Position numbers and translations under genes: made by a program
The notes under the pieces: model-generated
What the model was told of the DNA's origin: nothing
The model's database searches: none
The model's input: the letters and a program-made list of their open reading frames with translations, nothing else
DNA from: Echiichthys vipera
Taxonomy: Eukaryota; Chordata; Actinopteri; Perciformes; Trachinidae
Assembly (NCBI GenBank): GCA_963691815.1
Contig: OY829661.1
Coordinates: forward strand, 4,395,001-4,459,000
Length of the DNA: 64,000 bases
Direction: 5' to 3'
Shown: piece after piece, positions 12,001 to 21,956 of the stretch
Position numbering within the stretch: the stretch's first letter is position 1
Layout of the letters: every line of letters begins with the position of its first letter

Positions 12001-15000
12001 ACACAAAGACAGACAGTCCCAGAGATGCAAGCAACCTCAAAAGTTGCAAGTGTGATGTGCAAAAACCTGACCACACACCACATCAGTGCTGTCACCACAC
12101 ATCTATTCCAGAGTTCCCACTACAAAAACATACATTAACACACCATAGATGTTTAGACTAATGGCCCAACATCCAGACCCGGCCAGTAGCAGTAGTAGTA
12201 GTAGTTGGGGCGGCAGTAGCTCAGTCCATAGGTGACTTGGCTGGGAACCGTAGGGTCGCTGGTTCAAGTCCCTGTGTGGACCATGTATGGAGCGTGGACT
12301 GGTGGCTGGAGAGGTGCCAGTTCATCTCCTGGGCACTGCCGAGGTGCACGGAACTCCCAACTGCTCGGGGCGCTGGTCACTGGCAGCCCCCTCGCTCTAA
12401 CTGTTAGACCTATACATGCAATTAAGGAGAGATGTTAGAGTCTAACATTCAATTTCAAAAAATTAAATGTCCTTAATAAATAAAGTAATTCTTCTTCTTC
12501 TAGCAATAACTAGCAGAGACTTTCTATTCAAATATACATAAGTATAATTTTGTAATGTAGGTGCAATCCTAATGTTTTTTCACTTAAACATCTCATATCC
12601 TCAACAGAAAACTTTACAGAGTAAAAGTACCAGTAACTAATACTACCATCAGTCCTTCATTCAAACTCCTACTTCAATCAAATTACAAATGTTTATTAGA
12701 TTGCTAATATTGATGCATCAATGTCGGAGCAGCATTTCACTGGAGTTGGCACTTCATGTACAGCTCAGGTGTTTATTCCAGTGGTGCAAGCCTAGGGGCC
12801 GGGCCTTCTGAAGGCCAATCAACCATCACAGAAGTTTAGAGGAGAAATGTTTCTGTGGAATAACTAATAACAATTCATATTCGAAGAAGAAGAATTATTT
12901 TATTAACCCCGCAACAGGGAAATTCGATTTTCACTCTATTATTGTTATTCATGTTACACACACACAGGCCCGAAATACACACACATGCAGAGATAGGACC
13001 TATATTCCAGTGACCAGCGCTCCGAGCAGTTGGGGGTTCGGTGCCTTGTTCAACAGCACCTCAGCAGTGCCCAGGAGATGAACTGGCACCTCTCCAGCCA
13101 TCAGTCCAAGTCACCTATGGACTGAGCTACTGCCGCCCCATATTCATCTCAAACGTGCCGAGGGCCCCCAAATAAACACATTCAGCTTTTATTTGGGGCC
13201 ACAAGCCAAAGAGGGGGGGGTTCTAGCAGACACGAGGTGAGCAGACTCAAGACTCAAACTGTTTCAACAGCCAATAATTCGTAGCAAAGTCAAGTCAAGT
13301 CACTTACAAACTGTCAGCTTGTTGAAATGGCCGTTATAGACAAAGGCTAGAACGGAGGTTAGAACAGAAGTACAGAGAGGTGTTGCCATGGGGGTGATAC
13401 ACCATCTCCTCTCGTCTCACTGGTGTGTACTGGCAGGTGTCAGAACGTTGCAGACTTGCACACTGCAAGTAGTTGCAAGTCTCAACTCGTCTCCATTTTA
13501 TTCTGTTTTCCATTAGTTTGCTCTGTAAAATGACATACAGTGATTTGACGTTAACATAAAGGGACTTTATTGTTTTATTCATGAAGACATCTTTCATTTA
13601 TTTGATCAAAACAGTGCATTTTAATAGAGCCATTTTTGCCTATATTGTGTCTTAATATGTTAACCAGACATTGAATGCATTTAGTGTGTTAAATGACTTG
13701 TCATTTGCATTTCCATCTAAAAAACTAAGGCTAAAAATGTTGTTTGTTAAATCACATTTGAATTTCCAGATGAGTATAAAAGAGAAGAAGAAAAGAGTGA
13801 TAACCACAGTGAGAATGAGGTTAGATATGTTCGGTTAGGTAAAGTTAAGGGGAGCAAACAAACACACATTTTTGGACATACCAAGTTTTATGTTGTCTGC
13901 TAGTTATTTCTGTGCACAAAAGTACTGTATGTAATGAGCCCCAAAGAGCCCTTCCTTCCTGGCAGGGGGCACTTTGTCCCCCAATTTTCAAAATCGCATG
14001 GTTATGTTGTTGAATTTATTAAATTAAAGCAATGGAAATATACTTTTAAATTGGTTGGCATGCACAAACTATGGCAACCCCTGGGGATTTATTCATCCAT
14101 GAGACAAACAAGTCCTCCTGCACATGTCATGGCGAATTAATATGCACTTCAGTGATGTCATCAGACCTGATTGCCATCACAGGGAGGACAGAGGACTAAT
14201 ACTGACTGATGTCTGTGTTCCTCATTCTTTCTAAACTTCACTCAGTATCGTGATGTCAGGAATGTGATTTATCTTACTAATATGTGAGATCAGTTTCCTG
14301 TGCTATATTATTGAGTTTATAAAGCACCATATGAATTCAGTAATGTCTCACTTGTTTTGCTGTTGTAAACCTTACTGTTGCCGCTCTAGAAAAACACATT
14401 TAATTATATTAAAAACATTAAATTCTAATCAATTTGTTACTTCATAAAATACAATATATTTATAAAAGGCAATTGTTTAGTAATAAAAATGAACTGATAA
14501 AGAGTATCGAAACTGAGTTACGGATATGGAGCAGTAGCCTATCAATAAAACCCTAAAGAGTCCTATTCCTAACTATGACTGAAAGTGTGGATGTGAATGA
14601 CCCTGAATACAGAGACCAGCTGTTTCAGAAAAACCCCTGCTTACAAAACAAAACTATAAATTTGTGACATGGAACCAAGGGGCTTTGGGATGAGACATAA
14701 AAAGGGTAGTGAAAGCAGGCAGTATCTAGAGACTGACTAACACATTAATAGTTTCGTCCTTTTCACGAAATTTGCCCACAAAAATGGAGCCACACCAGTC
14801 TTATCCTTCAGTAACAATGAACTGAAATTTAAATCCTTTAACTTGTGCTGATGTGAGAAGTGAATGAGGAGATATAAAGAAACGGCAACTGCAGTGTTGG
14901 TTTAGTTTCATTTGGAGGCCAGGCTGCAACAACATGTTATGTTATGGGTAAACTGTATCAGCCCTTAGAGTACCTCCATACATGCGTTTTGTGTTTTTTA

Positions 15001-18000
15001 GGCGGGGGACAGGGAGACAGCAGGTCAACAGTAGATGTAATATAGAAGAGTTTTACATCATCTGGAAACTTGAACCTGAAGATTAATATGAGATGCAGCT
15101 CAGCACTGACAACTTCTTCGAATCCTAAATCAATAATAATCATTGTGTTAACAGTGTTATCTTTTGAAATATTAAAAGTTGAGTGTATAGGGTCTTGGAG
15201 CATTATGAAGGGAGTCTGTGATACCTATTCTCATGCTCTATTAAAGTGTAATCCAGGCGCAAAATCATCCCAGGGTCTTTTATGGCATAAGAAGGCATAC
15301 ATATATCCAATAAGCCATCAAGACAGTTTTTTGTGTAACAACTATTGACGAAGAAATCCCGGAGAGTCGCTAACAGCCGGACGTGGCTAACACTGATTAG
15401 TTCGGGGCAGTATGTGAAGGCATTAAAACGTCTTTTTTAACCACTAATACTGCTTAAAATAACGGAAAACCTCTGCAGTAGCATGAGAAGAGTCCCTACA
15501 CAGAAAACAAAGCACCAACATAGTTAGTGAACCCAGAGTTTTTTGAGGGAGCAATCACACTGTCCATCCGTACCGTGCCCTAGGGCCTTTCACGGGTAAA
15601 GTCTAGTTTGTTTGACCAGTGTGAGTGCAACCGGCCACGGCCCTTTTGGGAGAGGCGGGCTTTTGTAAAGCACGTTTGTACATGTACGAGCACAAGCTTG
15701 CACAGGTGTAAAAGAAGGACGGACCATGGGCGGAAATTCTCTGAGGTCTATGAAAAGTTTTGTAAAGAAAGCGACGCATCGCGATGGCGTATATCAACGC
15801 GTGTGCATCTGATCTTGTTGTTCTGGTTCAAACTCCAGTTTGATCCTTTTTTTTGGGGGGGTCCTGTCAGAAGACCAGTACAGTAGTCAAGTCTATTGGA
15901 GATGAAAGCATGAATCAGCTTCTCCTGATTAGTCTGATCACCACTTAATTCTGGATATGTTGTTGAGTTGATAAAAGGCTGATTTGGTGATTGATTGGAT
16001 ATGGCTAATGAAGGTCAGATCTGAGTCTATCACCACGCCAAGGTTTTGGACTTGGTCTTTAGTTTCTAAAGACAGTGACTCAGTGACAGTGTTTACTGAC
16101 AGCAACCCTCTTCTCTTTATTGCCAAAAACAATGATATCAGTTTTTTCTTGATTTAACTGAAGGAAAGTTTGGTAAATCCAATTTTTGACTTGCTCTAAA
16201 AAGTGACATCTATTGTGAGTGGTTTCCAACCTGTTCAGCAGTATACTGTGATCCACAGTCATTTAACACTCTAATAAGAGCTGTTTCTGTACTATGGTGA
16301 GGTCGCAAGCCTGATTGAAATTTGTCAAAAAGTCCAATGGAGTTATCCCCAAAGCAATGTCAGTCAAAACAAACTGGACTTAGTTATTTGTCTAGAAAGA
16401 TGTTTCACCTCTCATCTAAGAGGCTTCATCAGTTCATGTACGCATCTGACCAGGCTGGGACTGGACCATCTAACTGGTGTGGAGATCCAGGTATTTAACC
16501 TCTCACAAGGCCGATGATGTCACTGGAACCCTTTGTGCTCCAAGTGCCAACGTCCGCCGTAGGTGAGAAGTAGGTTTCGACTTTCTTAGTGCTCTCCTGT
16601 GTTGGGCCATGCGTTTATGCAGTCGTTGTTTTGTTTCTCCAAAAAGAGATCTTTGCATTCCTTGTTGCATTGGACAGCATAAACCAGGTTGCTTTTGTGG
16701 GTGTGTGGTGTTCTGTCCTTGGGATGTACTAGTGTACTAGTCTCTGTCTGAGTGTGTTACAGGGTTTGAAATACACAGGGATACAGTGTTTGTTGAAGAT
16801 CGTACTGAGTTTCTCGGATATCGCAGCCACATACGGAATGACTTTGTTGTTTCTCTTATCTCAAAACAATTTCAGTCAAAAGCATCTGGACTTGGTTATT
16901 TGTCTAGGGAGACGTTTCACCTCTCATCCAAGAGGCTTCATCAGTTCATGTACACGACTGACCAGGCTGGGACTGGTCCAACTATCTGGTGTGGAGATCC
17001 AGGTATTTAACCTCTCACAAGGCCGATGATGTCACTGGAACCCAAGTTCCAAGTGCCAACGACCGTCGTTAGATCGTTGATATAAGATCGTTAGATATTG
17101 ATCTGTGTGAGTGGGTTTTCTGTATACCCCAATATGGAGGCTCCTGTCATTCTCCATATGGACGTCACAGTCTAAGAAAGGCAAACTATTGTCCTTGACC
17201 TCTTCTCTGGTGAACTTGATGTTTCTGTCCACAGAGCAGCACCTCTTTAGATAGGATTGGACGACACATGGGTTAAAATCAAATCCAAAGAGGTGCAAAC
17301 TTTTACCGAACATATAAACCTGCAGCCACAGCGGCCCTTTACTGGAACAGTTTGACACCCCTGCCCTAAGGCATTAAAAACACAAATAGGACAAATTCCT
17401 GCACTGGGCAGGGAAATATAGTCAATGAATCAGTTAAACAATGTTGATTTGTTCCAATGGAGCCGACATGAAAACTATTTTAGTTCAGTTAATGTCTGTC
17501 AATCAGCTGATGAAGGCAGGTTATCCAGCAGCTGACCGCACCGTTCTACCAGCTCGTCCCATATGGAGGCTTCGGGTCTGTCAACCTGGATGACCGTTTA
17601 CGAAATGACACTGTACCCGTAACTTGAAGCCTGATGTTAAAGAAGCTCCAAAAATAAATGGTATTAAATGAAGTGGTCTGTTAAATGTCTATGTGCATTT
17701 AAAGGTTAAAAAATAATGCATGACATTTTAGTTGTCAGGGGCCCGGTTCTATGCCAGAAATTGTGATTCCCACTTAAGTGTGACGCATGCTGCCAAAACA
17801 CATGCAACCATTATGAGAAATGGGCTGGCTGGCTGCCTGAACTGGTGCGTTAGATTCTGATCTGCTGTGGATCCCTTGACTATAACAAGCAGTGCTATGT
17901 CGTTAATATGCGTCATCCAAAATGTTTTGCACATATCATGGAAAAGGATCATGTAACACAAACATTGGATCTGATAAATACTGAATGGAGCAGACACTGA

Positions 18001-19908
18001 GTCAGCTTCTCTACCAGAAACAGTGTCGGCAGAGAAGCAGCACGTGGCATAAATCAGCAGCAGCAGCTTCATTGAAGAGACTCAAGGTCCATTTTAAAAA
18101 GACATACAATATACAAGTTTTAAAAAGCATATAAAAAAGCAAATAACAGAATTATGGATTTATAAGATTTCTCAACAGTGCATGGAAATGTTGACTCCTA
18201 CATTACAAAACATTTTACTTGCACTACACCACCTTGGTTTTCTAAGCAATATATCATTAAGCAACTTGGAGCTCCTGGATGCTCGCCTTCTTAAACTCTA
18301 CCAATAAGGGGGCAGTATAAAGAGGGGTACAGTAAGCTCTGAAAAGGGTCACCTTGACCCTGTCTGAACAATAAGAAAATTTCCTTGCAAGCTTGTTAGC
18401 TTGTGCATATAACAAACGGTGCTGTCTATACATGTCATAGTCATCAGACATTTCATCTGTAATGATGTGTCCCAAATATTTAGTTTGACAGCATACGAGC
18501 ATCACCTGCCCTCAACACACTCAGAACATATATTCATTAACTGTTGAAATCCAGCACTGCTAGGATAAACAATAACCAAATCGTCTGCATACATAAGAGG
18601 ATTTACAAGCACATTTTCAGTAATACATCCTGTTTTACAGCTTCTTAAATGGTCTGATAGATCATCCATGTAAACATTAAATAGGCATGGGTGAGAGTAT
18701 AATACCAGCGTTCCCAGCAGCCAGCTGCACTGTCAACCTTGCGTTGCTAATTGGCAAATGTCTAAGATAGTGAACATGGTCAACTTTATATCTGATTTGC
18801 ATCAGTCTGTGATGTCATTGTGGGTCGTTACTGTCTTTTAGCATGCTGACAGTATTTAGCTCAAAGCATTATGCTGTGTATAGTGAATAATTGTCCATTG
18901 AACAAGCAGCTTGGAGGCTTAGTGAGGTCTTTTTCCGACACGCTTGTATAAAATTATTCTTCCTCAACGTTAATTTTGAGTGTTTATTGAACCAAAACTT
19001 TATATATGAAAACAAAATCATATGTCATGGTAATGAATGAAAAGCAACGAAACAGTCAACAAAAAATATACAACTCCACTCACCCCCCATGTCTAACCAA
19101 GTGCACGGTAAAACAGAACAGGTGAAATACCGTGAAACCACACCCAGCTGTTAATTACCGGAAAGGCCATTAAAAGAAAGACCGGTACAGGATAAACAAA
19201 TAATAATAATATAGGCCATACCATTTTTGGTTCCTACACTGTGCCTAACTAAGCCTCCTAGAGCTGCTAGCATCACTGTAGACTGTTCATATTGTACAAT
19301 ACTGAATGGACAATGAAGTTGTTTCAAGTGACTTTTTCTACTGACATCTTTACACCTGCCTGTCTAGACAGAAGAGCAAACTTTACTACACAGATCAATT
19401 GTGATTGCAATTCATTGATTTTGTTGACTTATACCCATTACCACTCTGACTCTCTCATTTTAGATCTGTGAATCCAGGCTCCAGCCCTATCCATGCAGGC
19501 ATAGTTGCAGTCCCTGGGGCAATCCCAGAAGATGACTCCACCGTACTTTTGTCTGAAACAGATTGCAGCTTTTTGAAGCAATCAGAAGCAGGAGTTTCAT
19601 CAAGTGGCGGCACTCTTCGAACGTGCCCAGTGCACGCAGGGCCAGGCAGTGATGGAGCTGAGCTTCAAGACTTCAGGGCCCAAAACCGACGCTTACTGCC
19701 AAACTTGAAGAATCCTCTGCACATCATCGATGGGCCTGAGCAGCGCTACTTCATTGGCATCATTGACATTTTCACAGTTTACAGTTTTAAGAAGAGGCTG
19801 GAGCATTTATGGAAGAGGTTGAGACATCCAGGTCGGTCCTTCTCCACCGTCAGTCCACAGACTTACTGCCTCAGGTTATGTCACTGGGTTCAGGACCATA
19901 CAAAGTAG
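5418..19908 (+). CDS. pip5kl1: Phosphatidylinositol-4-phosphate 5-kinase-like protein 1 (pip5kl1), 5'-incomplete
   Basis: Eight coding exons join in frame with GT-AG introns: 5418-5468, 5543-5697, 5869-5993, 10159-10193, 10284-10339, 10441-10553, 10794-10956 and 19464-19908 (stop TAG). They give 380 residues without the N-terminus. In order, the partial protein shows a PIPK-type N-lobe, FFLKTQ near residue 77 (the ATP-site lysine position), [11 protein letters not shown] near 124, [11 protein letters not shown] near 142 (the DLKGS-like loop), LDYSLL at 202-207, RAQNRRLLP near 304, and [11 protein letters not shown] then KRLEHLWK near 330-350 (metal-binding IID). The short C-terminal segment GRSFSTVSP replaces the long activation loop of type I PIP kinases. 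This fits the kinase-like family, reported to have little intrinsic lipid kinase activity and to act with type I PIP kinases. About 70 residues at the start of the last exon (234-303) look longer than in the mammalian protein. Introns 3 and 7 are full of transposons. The start codon was not found. Confidence 0.93.
5521..5542 (+). repeat. (GT)n tract ending in the splice acceptor of pip5kl1 exon 5543-5697
   Basis: Ten or so GT units run directly into the TAG acceptor, so the acceptor of the exon encoding [10 protein letters not shown] is preceded by a dinucleotide repeat instead of an ordinary polypyrimidine tract. Upstream, TGCTTTTTCAGTT at about 5509-5521 is the nearest pyrimidine-rich stretch and holds a competing CAG. 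Confidence 0.85.
5998..6098 (+). repeat. (CA)n microsatellite just downstream of a pip5kl1 splice donor
   Basis: The donor GT of the exon ending at 5993 lies at 5994-5995, and the CA repeat begins within a few bases. It continues, with interruptions (AAAACA, CCCACA), to about 6098, where the Tc1 fossil begins. CA repeats near 5' splice sites are known binding sites for hnRNP L. Confidence 0.9.
6120..7126 (+). mobile_element. Tc1-like transposon fossil in pip5kl1 intron 3
   Basis: Broken frames read as a Tc1 transposase. They show a helix-turn-helix part (about 6140-6260), [13 protein letters not shown] near 6400, [17 protein letters not shown] near 6525-6580 (first catalytic Asp in the SDE motif), [10 protein letters not shown] near 6663-6695, the second-Asp region (QQENVP-like) near 6805, a [12 protein letters not shown] block near 6890 and [15 protein letters not shown] near 7017-7062. 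The right end carries GTGTACCTAATAGAG (7098-7112), typical of fish Tc1 termini. The left terminus is lost in the CA repeat. Several stops and frameshifts show it is inactive. Confidence 0.88.
7127..8784. other. pip5kl1 intron 3, no gene
   Basis: No coding signal. A block at about 7350-7385 (GACCTCTGTCACATGAGAGC) recurs in similar form at about 11513-11535 and may belong to the older duplication seen at 8785-9170. The rest is unassigned AT-rich sequence with short repeats. Confidence 0.5.
8785..9170. repeat. Intragenic duplicated block, copy A
   Basis: This segment is closely related to 12100-12775. Shared strings include ACACACCATAGATGTTTAGA, GGCCCAACATCCAG, CTTTCTATTCAAATATACAT, GATTGCTAATATTGATGCAT and GCAGCATTTCACTG, in the same order. 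Copy B differs mainly by a SINE inserted between the 'GGCCCAACATCCAG' and 'CTTTCTATTC' parts. Confidence 0.85.
9171..10158. other. Remainder of pip5kl1 intron 3
   Basis: No coding signal recognised. A GGGGCCTCATTTATAAA motif at about 9163-9179 resembles termini of unclassified fish DNA elements, but no partner terminus was found. Confidence 0.45.
11711..12032 (-). mobile_element. L2 LINE 3'-UTR fragment (5'-truncated) in pip5kl1 intron 7
   Basis: This matches the 3' UTR of the large L2 element at 41641-45595, in the same minus orientation. Shared strings include CAGGACACTTTACAGAGTAG, GACCCAACAATTCC, GGAACGTCAGACAGACCCAG and the GACA/GAGA-rich tract. It ends near CCAGAGATGCAAGCAA. It is therefore the 3' end of a severely 5'-truncated copy. 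Confidence 0.87.
12100..12775. repeat. Intragenic duplicated block, copy B (carries a SINE)
   Basis: Copy of 8785-9170. The homologous blocks are about 12108-12178 and 12518-12750, and the SINE at 12207-12500 plus a short GTA-rich stretch lies between them. The uninterrupted copy A gives the empty-site structure. Confidence 0.82.
12207..12500 (+). mobile_element. tRNA-derived SINE, + orientation
   Basis: The head GGGGCGGCAGTAGCTCAG contains a box-A-like TAGCTCAGTCCATAGG. A box-B-like GGTTCAAGTCCC follows at about 12261-12272. A body with GGAGAGGTGCCAGTTCATCT leads to a CTT-repeat tail ending near 12500. This is an RNA polymerase III promoter arrangement of a SINE, not a tRNA gene: no cloverleaf 3' half is present. 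Confidence 0.85.
12882..13140 (-). mobile_element. tRNA-derived SINE, - orientation, internally deleted
   Basis: This is the reverse-oriented partner of the SINE at 12207-12500, with its head at 13140 (GCCGCCCCA on the + strand) and its AAG/CTT-type tail at about 12885. The box-B region found in the other copy is missing: the sequence jumps from the GACTTGG part to the GGCTGGAGAGGTGCC part. It should therefore lack a full internal promoter. Confidence 0.83.
13141..15249. other. pip5kl1 intron 7, unassigned
   Basis: No exon or transposon protein was recognised. A block at about 13192-13262 (CACAAGCCAAA, AGCAGACACGAG, CAGACTCAAGACTCAAAC) echoes sequence at about 9826 and 11326-11358, so older duplicated repeats continue into this part. 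Confidence 0.5.
15250..15540. repeat. Foldback MITE family, partial copy 1
   Basis: This shares ATCATCCCAGGGTCTTTT, GAAATCCCGGAGAGTCGCTA, GACGTGGCTAACACTGATTA and ACCTCTGCAG with copies at 20366-20827 and 60358-60886, and in inverse form with 58795-59082. The last part (to about 15537) matches the reverse complement of the other arm, showing a collapsed inverted-repeat structure. Confidence 0.8.
15850..16330 (-). mobile_element. L2-type LINE reverse-transcriptase C-terminal fragment
   Basis: Read on the minus strand this gives [12 protein letters not shown] (about 16255-16220), a block around [15 protein letters not shown] (about 16165-16120), [20 protein letters not shown] (about 16042-15983) and RLDYCTGLL (near 15870). 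These are the RT thumb and C-terminal blocks of L2-type LINEs. Frames are broken. Confidence 0.8.
16360..16563 (-). repeat. Penelope-like pseudo-LTR, copy 1
   Basis: Direct repeat of 16872-17071, offset by about 512 bp. Shared strings include AGAGGCTTCATCAGTTCATG, GACCAGGCTGGGACTGG and AACCTCTCACAAGGCCGATG. Differences are scattered substitutions and a short indel near the end. Confidence 0.88.
16872..17071 (-). repeat. Penelope-like pseudo-LTR, copy 2
   Basis: Second copy of the repeat at 16360-16563. It lies between the RT part (higher coordinates) and the endonuclease part of the element, an arrangement often seen with pseudo-LTRs of Penelope-like elements. Confidence 0.88.
17326..17363. 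mobile_element. Terminus of a hAT (Charlie-like) element
   Basis: The reverse strand from 17363 begins CAGGGGTGTCAAACTG and continues to a TAAAGGGCCG-like stretch, the typical end of hAT/Charlie-type elements. No partner end was recognised nearby. Confidence 0.5.
17364..18256. other. pip5kl1 intron 7, unassigned
   Basis: No exon, transposon protein or strong repeat was recognised in this stretch. Confidence 0.5.
18257..18740 (-). mobile_element. LINE reverse-transcriptase fragment
   Basis: On the minus strand this reads [15 protein letters not shown] (about 18690-18645), [19 protein letters not shown] (about 18605-18550; the YADD catalytic box), [20 protein letters not shown] (about 18480-18425) and [15 protein letters not shown] (about 18355-18315). 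These are palm and thumb blocks of a non-LTR RT. It is truncated on both sides. Confidence 0.85.
18741..19463. other. End of pip5kl1 intron 7
   Basis: No feature recognised beyond the acceptor TTTTAG at 19458-19463 that starts the last pip5kl1 exon. Confidence 0.55.
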
Positions 19909-20365
19909 ACCCTGCATGAGTGCTGGAGACTTACCACCAACTCTCCAAACAACTAAATGATCAACCACCCCAACCACCAAGTCCACACATGAAAAAAGTT
20001 TATCTTTACATTCCATAGTTCCAATCCTTTCAACTTTCCACATGCTCAAAACACATGTATGGCATTATATGGGGGTCTCATAGCAGTCTGAGCACATACA
20101 AATATTTTTTGCAAGCACATAAAATATATTTTGTGGGGAATAATAAGAACACAATTTATTTTAACTGGTGATACACAGACAAAAGTTTAATTTGAACAAA
20201 CCCATACAACTTACTAATGGGGTTTCTCCACTGCATAGTACAGCTCGACTAACTCTGATTTTGCTTTCCATTAGCAAAAGTTGCGGATAATACCTGGTAC
20301 CTGTTACTTTATTTAGTACTACTTTGGTCGAGGTTCCAAACGAGCTGAGCTTTTACTAAAGTGGA
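19909..20365 (+). other. pip5kl1 3' UTR and flank
   Basis: This directly follows the stop codon and presumably contains the 3' UTR. No canonical AATAAA followed by a convincing GU-rich element was identified, so the transcript end is not placed. Confidence 0.5.
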
Positions 20366-20827
20366 GTTAAAGTGAAATTCCGGCATAATATCATCCCAGG
20401 GTCTTTTTCAGCAAATACACAGATCAAATAAGCCATGAGACATTTTTTTTCATGTATAAACTATTAGCAAAGAAATCCCGGAGAGTCGCTAACAGCTGGA
20501 CGTGGCTAACACTGATTAGCTTGGGGCAGTAAGGGGAAGGCATTAAAATGTCTTTTTTAACTACTAATACTGCTCAAAATAACAGCAAACCTCTGCAGCA
20601 GCATGAGCAGAGTCCCAACACAGAAAACAAAGCACCAATGGGCTCCTTCCTTTGGGATTGACTTTGGTAATCCACTTGAATGGACTTTACTATGAGAGGA
20701 GCTGGTACAGGGGCCAGTAGGTAAGTCTTTAAAACACTCTTTAATAAACTCTGGGTTCACTAACTACGTTATTGGTGCTTTGTTTTCTGTTTTTTAATGA
20801 GTGTACTTCGCCGGAATTTCACTTGAA
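20366..20827. repeat. Foldback MITE family, copy 2 (both termini present)
   Basis: It starts AAAGTGAAATTCCGGC and ends with its inverse, GCCGGAATTTCACTT, so both termini are present. The inner part holds the shared family blocks (GAAATCCCGGAGAGTCGCTA, CCAATGGGCTCCTTCCT, AGTCTTTAAAACACTCTTTA). The right arm is shortened compared with the copy at 60358-60886. No protein frame is present. Confidence 0.85.
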
Positions 20828-21889
20828 GCTTGTGTCGTGAGAGTCACCCTATTTTATGCAGTGTATGGTTTCAACTCATGCTGCGCAGGATCAGAGAGAA
20901 AGACGTTTTTAAAAGTAACCAGCATTTCCTGAATTTTCTGCTTCGTTTTTTGCCAAAACGAGGAGACTTTTATTTCCAAGATTTTATAGGCAATTAAATG
21001 TGTTTACCCACCGTTTAACAGCCGTACCTCAGGCTAGGCTTAGCAGCTTCTAAAGAGCAACAGCAGACGTTGCAACAGAACAGGAATCTCTAGTAACATC
21101 CGAGAATTTGATCGGATTTTATTAAACTAAAAACAAGATTAGTGTCTACCATCTAACTTCCTTGCTGACTTTATGCAACCTTCTGCCAGACATCAGCGTC
21201 ATACAGAGCTCCAGACAGCCTGGAACAAAACACAACACCACATGAAAGTAACATCCATAATGCATGATTCACTCTCAGTGGTTTCTGTGACACAAGAAAT
21301 ACTTTTGAAATACTCTTAAGGAAAAATACAGAGATCTATAATAGAGCTGTAGCCCCTGATATTCAACTCCAGTCAAGTGGAGCCATACCATGATGTGGGA
21401 AACGCCATAAATGTATTATTGTGTTTTCCTTGCAAACCTAAGCATTCCCCCGGTGCTTCCCCAGAGACCAATAATCCTACTTGTAATCAGATCTGAGAAC
21501 AAACCATTATCCATTCGGCTGAAATTGCGACAAATTGTAACACTTCCAAGTTGAAAGTGCTTAAATATATACTGTAGCACGGTGGTTGTGAGAGCAAGAA
21601 AGCCAGTAGTGTCCAAGGGTTTGAGAGTGCATAGAGCAGAGGATATGAAAGAGTGACATTTAAGAGAGATTAGTATTGTACGTTTAATGTGGATAATGGC
21701 AAACATGCAAATACATTTATTGAGTACAGAAGGCATTTTTGTTTGCTTAAATTAATGATTATTTGCATGATTGTAATTTATCTACAATATATACTTTTGC
21801 AAAATGTCTCAGTGGGCACACATACGTTTAACACAAATATAATTCCATAAACAACATATGTTTCTGTCAGAGCAGTTTTCCCGATTACC
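20828..21889. other. Intergenic, no gene recognised
   Basis: Short frames only, none with recognisable similarity. A longest minus-strand frame at about 21416-21736 has no family hallmark and is treated as chance. Confidence 0.55.
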
Positions 21890-21956
21890 AAGAAAAATGA
21901 AGGGAACACTAAATTGTCACATTGTGAATTGAAGTCATTATCTGTAAGAATTGAGA

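Larger units (their letters stand above)
16358..17350 (-). mobile_element. Penelope-like element fragment (Neptune-type)
   Basis: The minus strand gives an RT C-terminal block ([39 protein letters not shown]; about 17240-17085), then 200-bp direct repeats flanking a segment whose broken frames read [16 protein letters not shown] near 16690-16640 and [12 protein letters not shown] sequence near 16615. That is the entry to the GIY-YIG endonuclease typical of Penelope-like elements. Frameshifts and the short length show a fossil. Confidence 0.82.

Noticed and set aside
12207..12290. tRNA gene from box A and box B
   Set aside because: The sequence continues as a SINE body with a tail, has an inverted second copy nearby, and no acceptor stem 3' half was seen. 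The same reasoning applies at 32459 and 60224.
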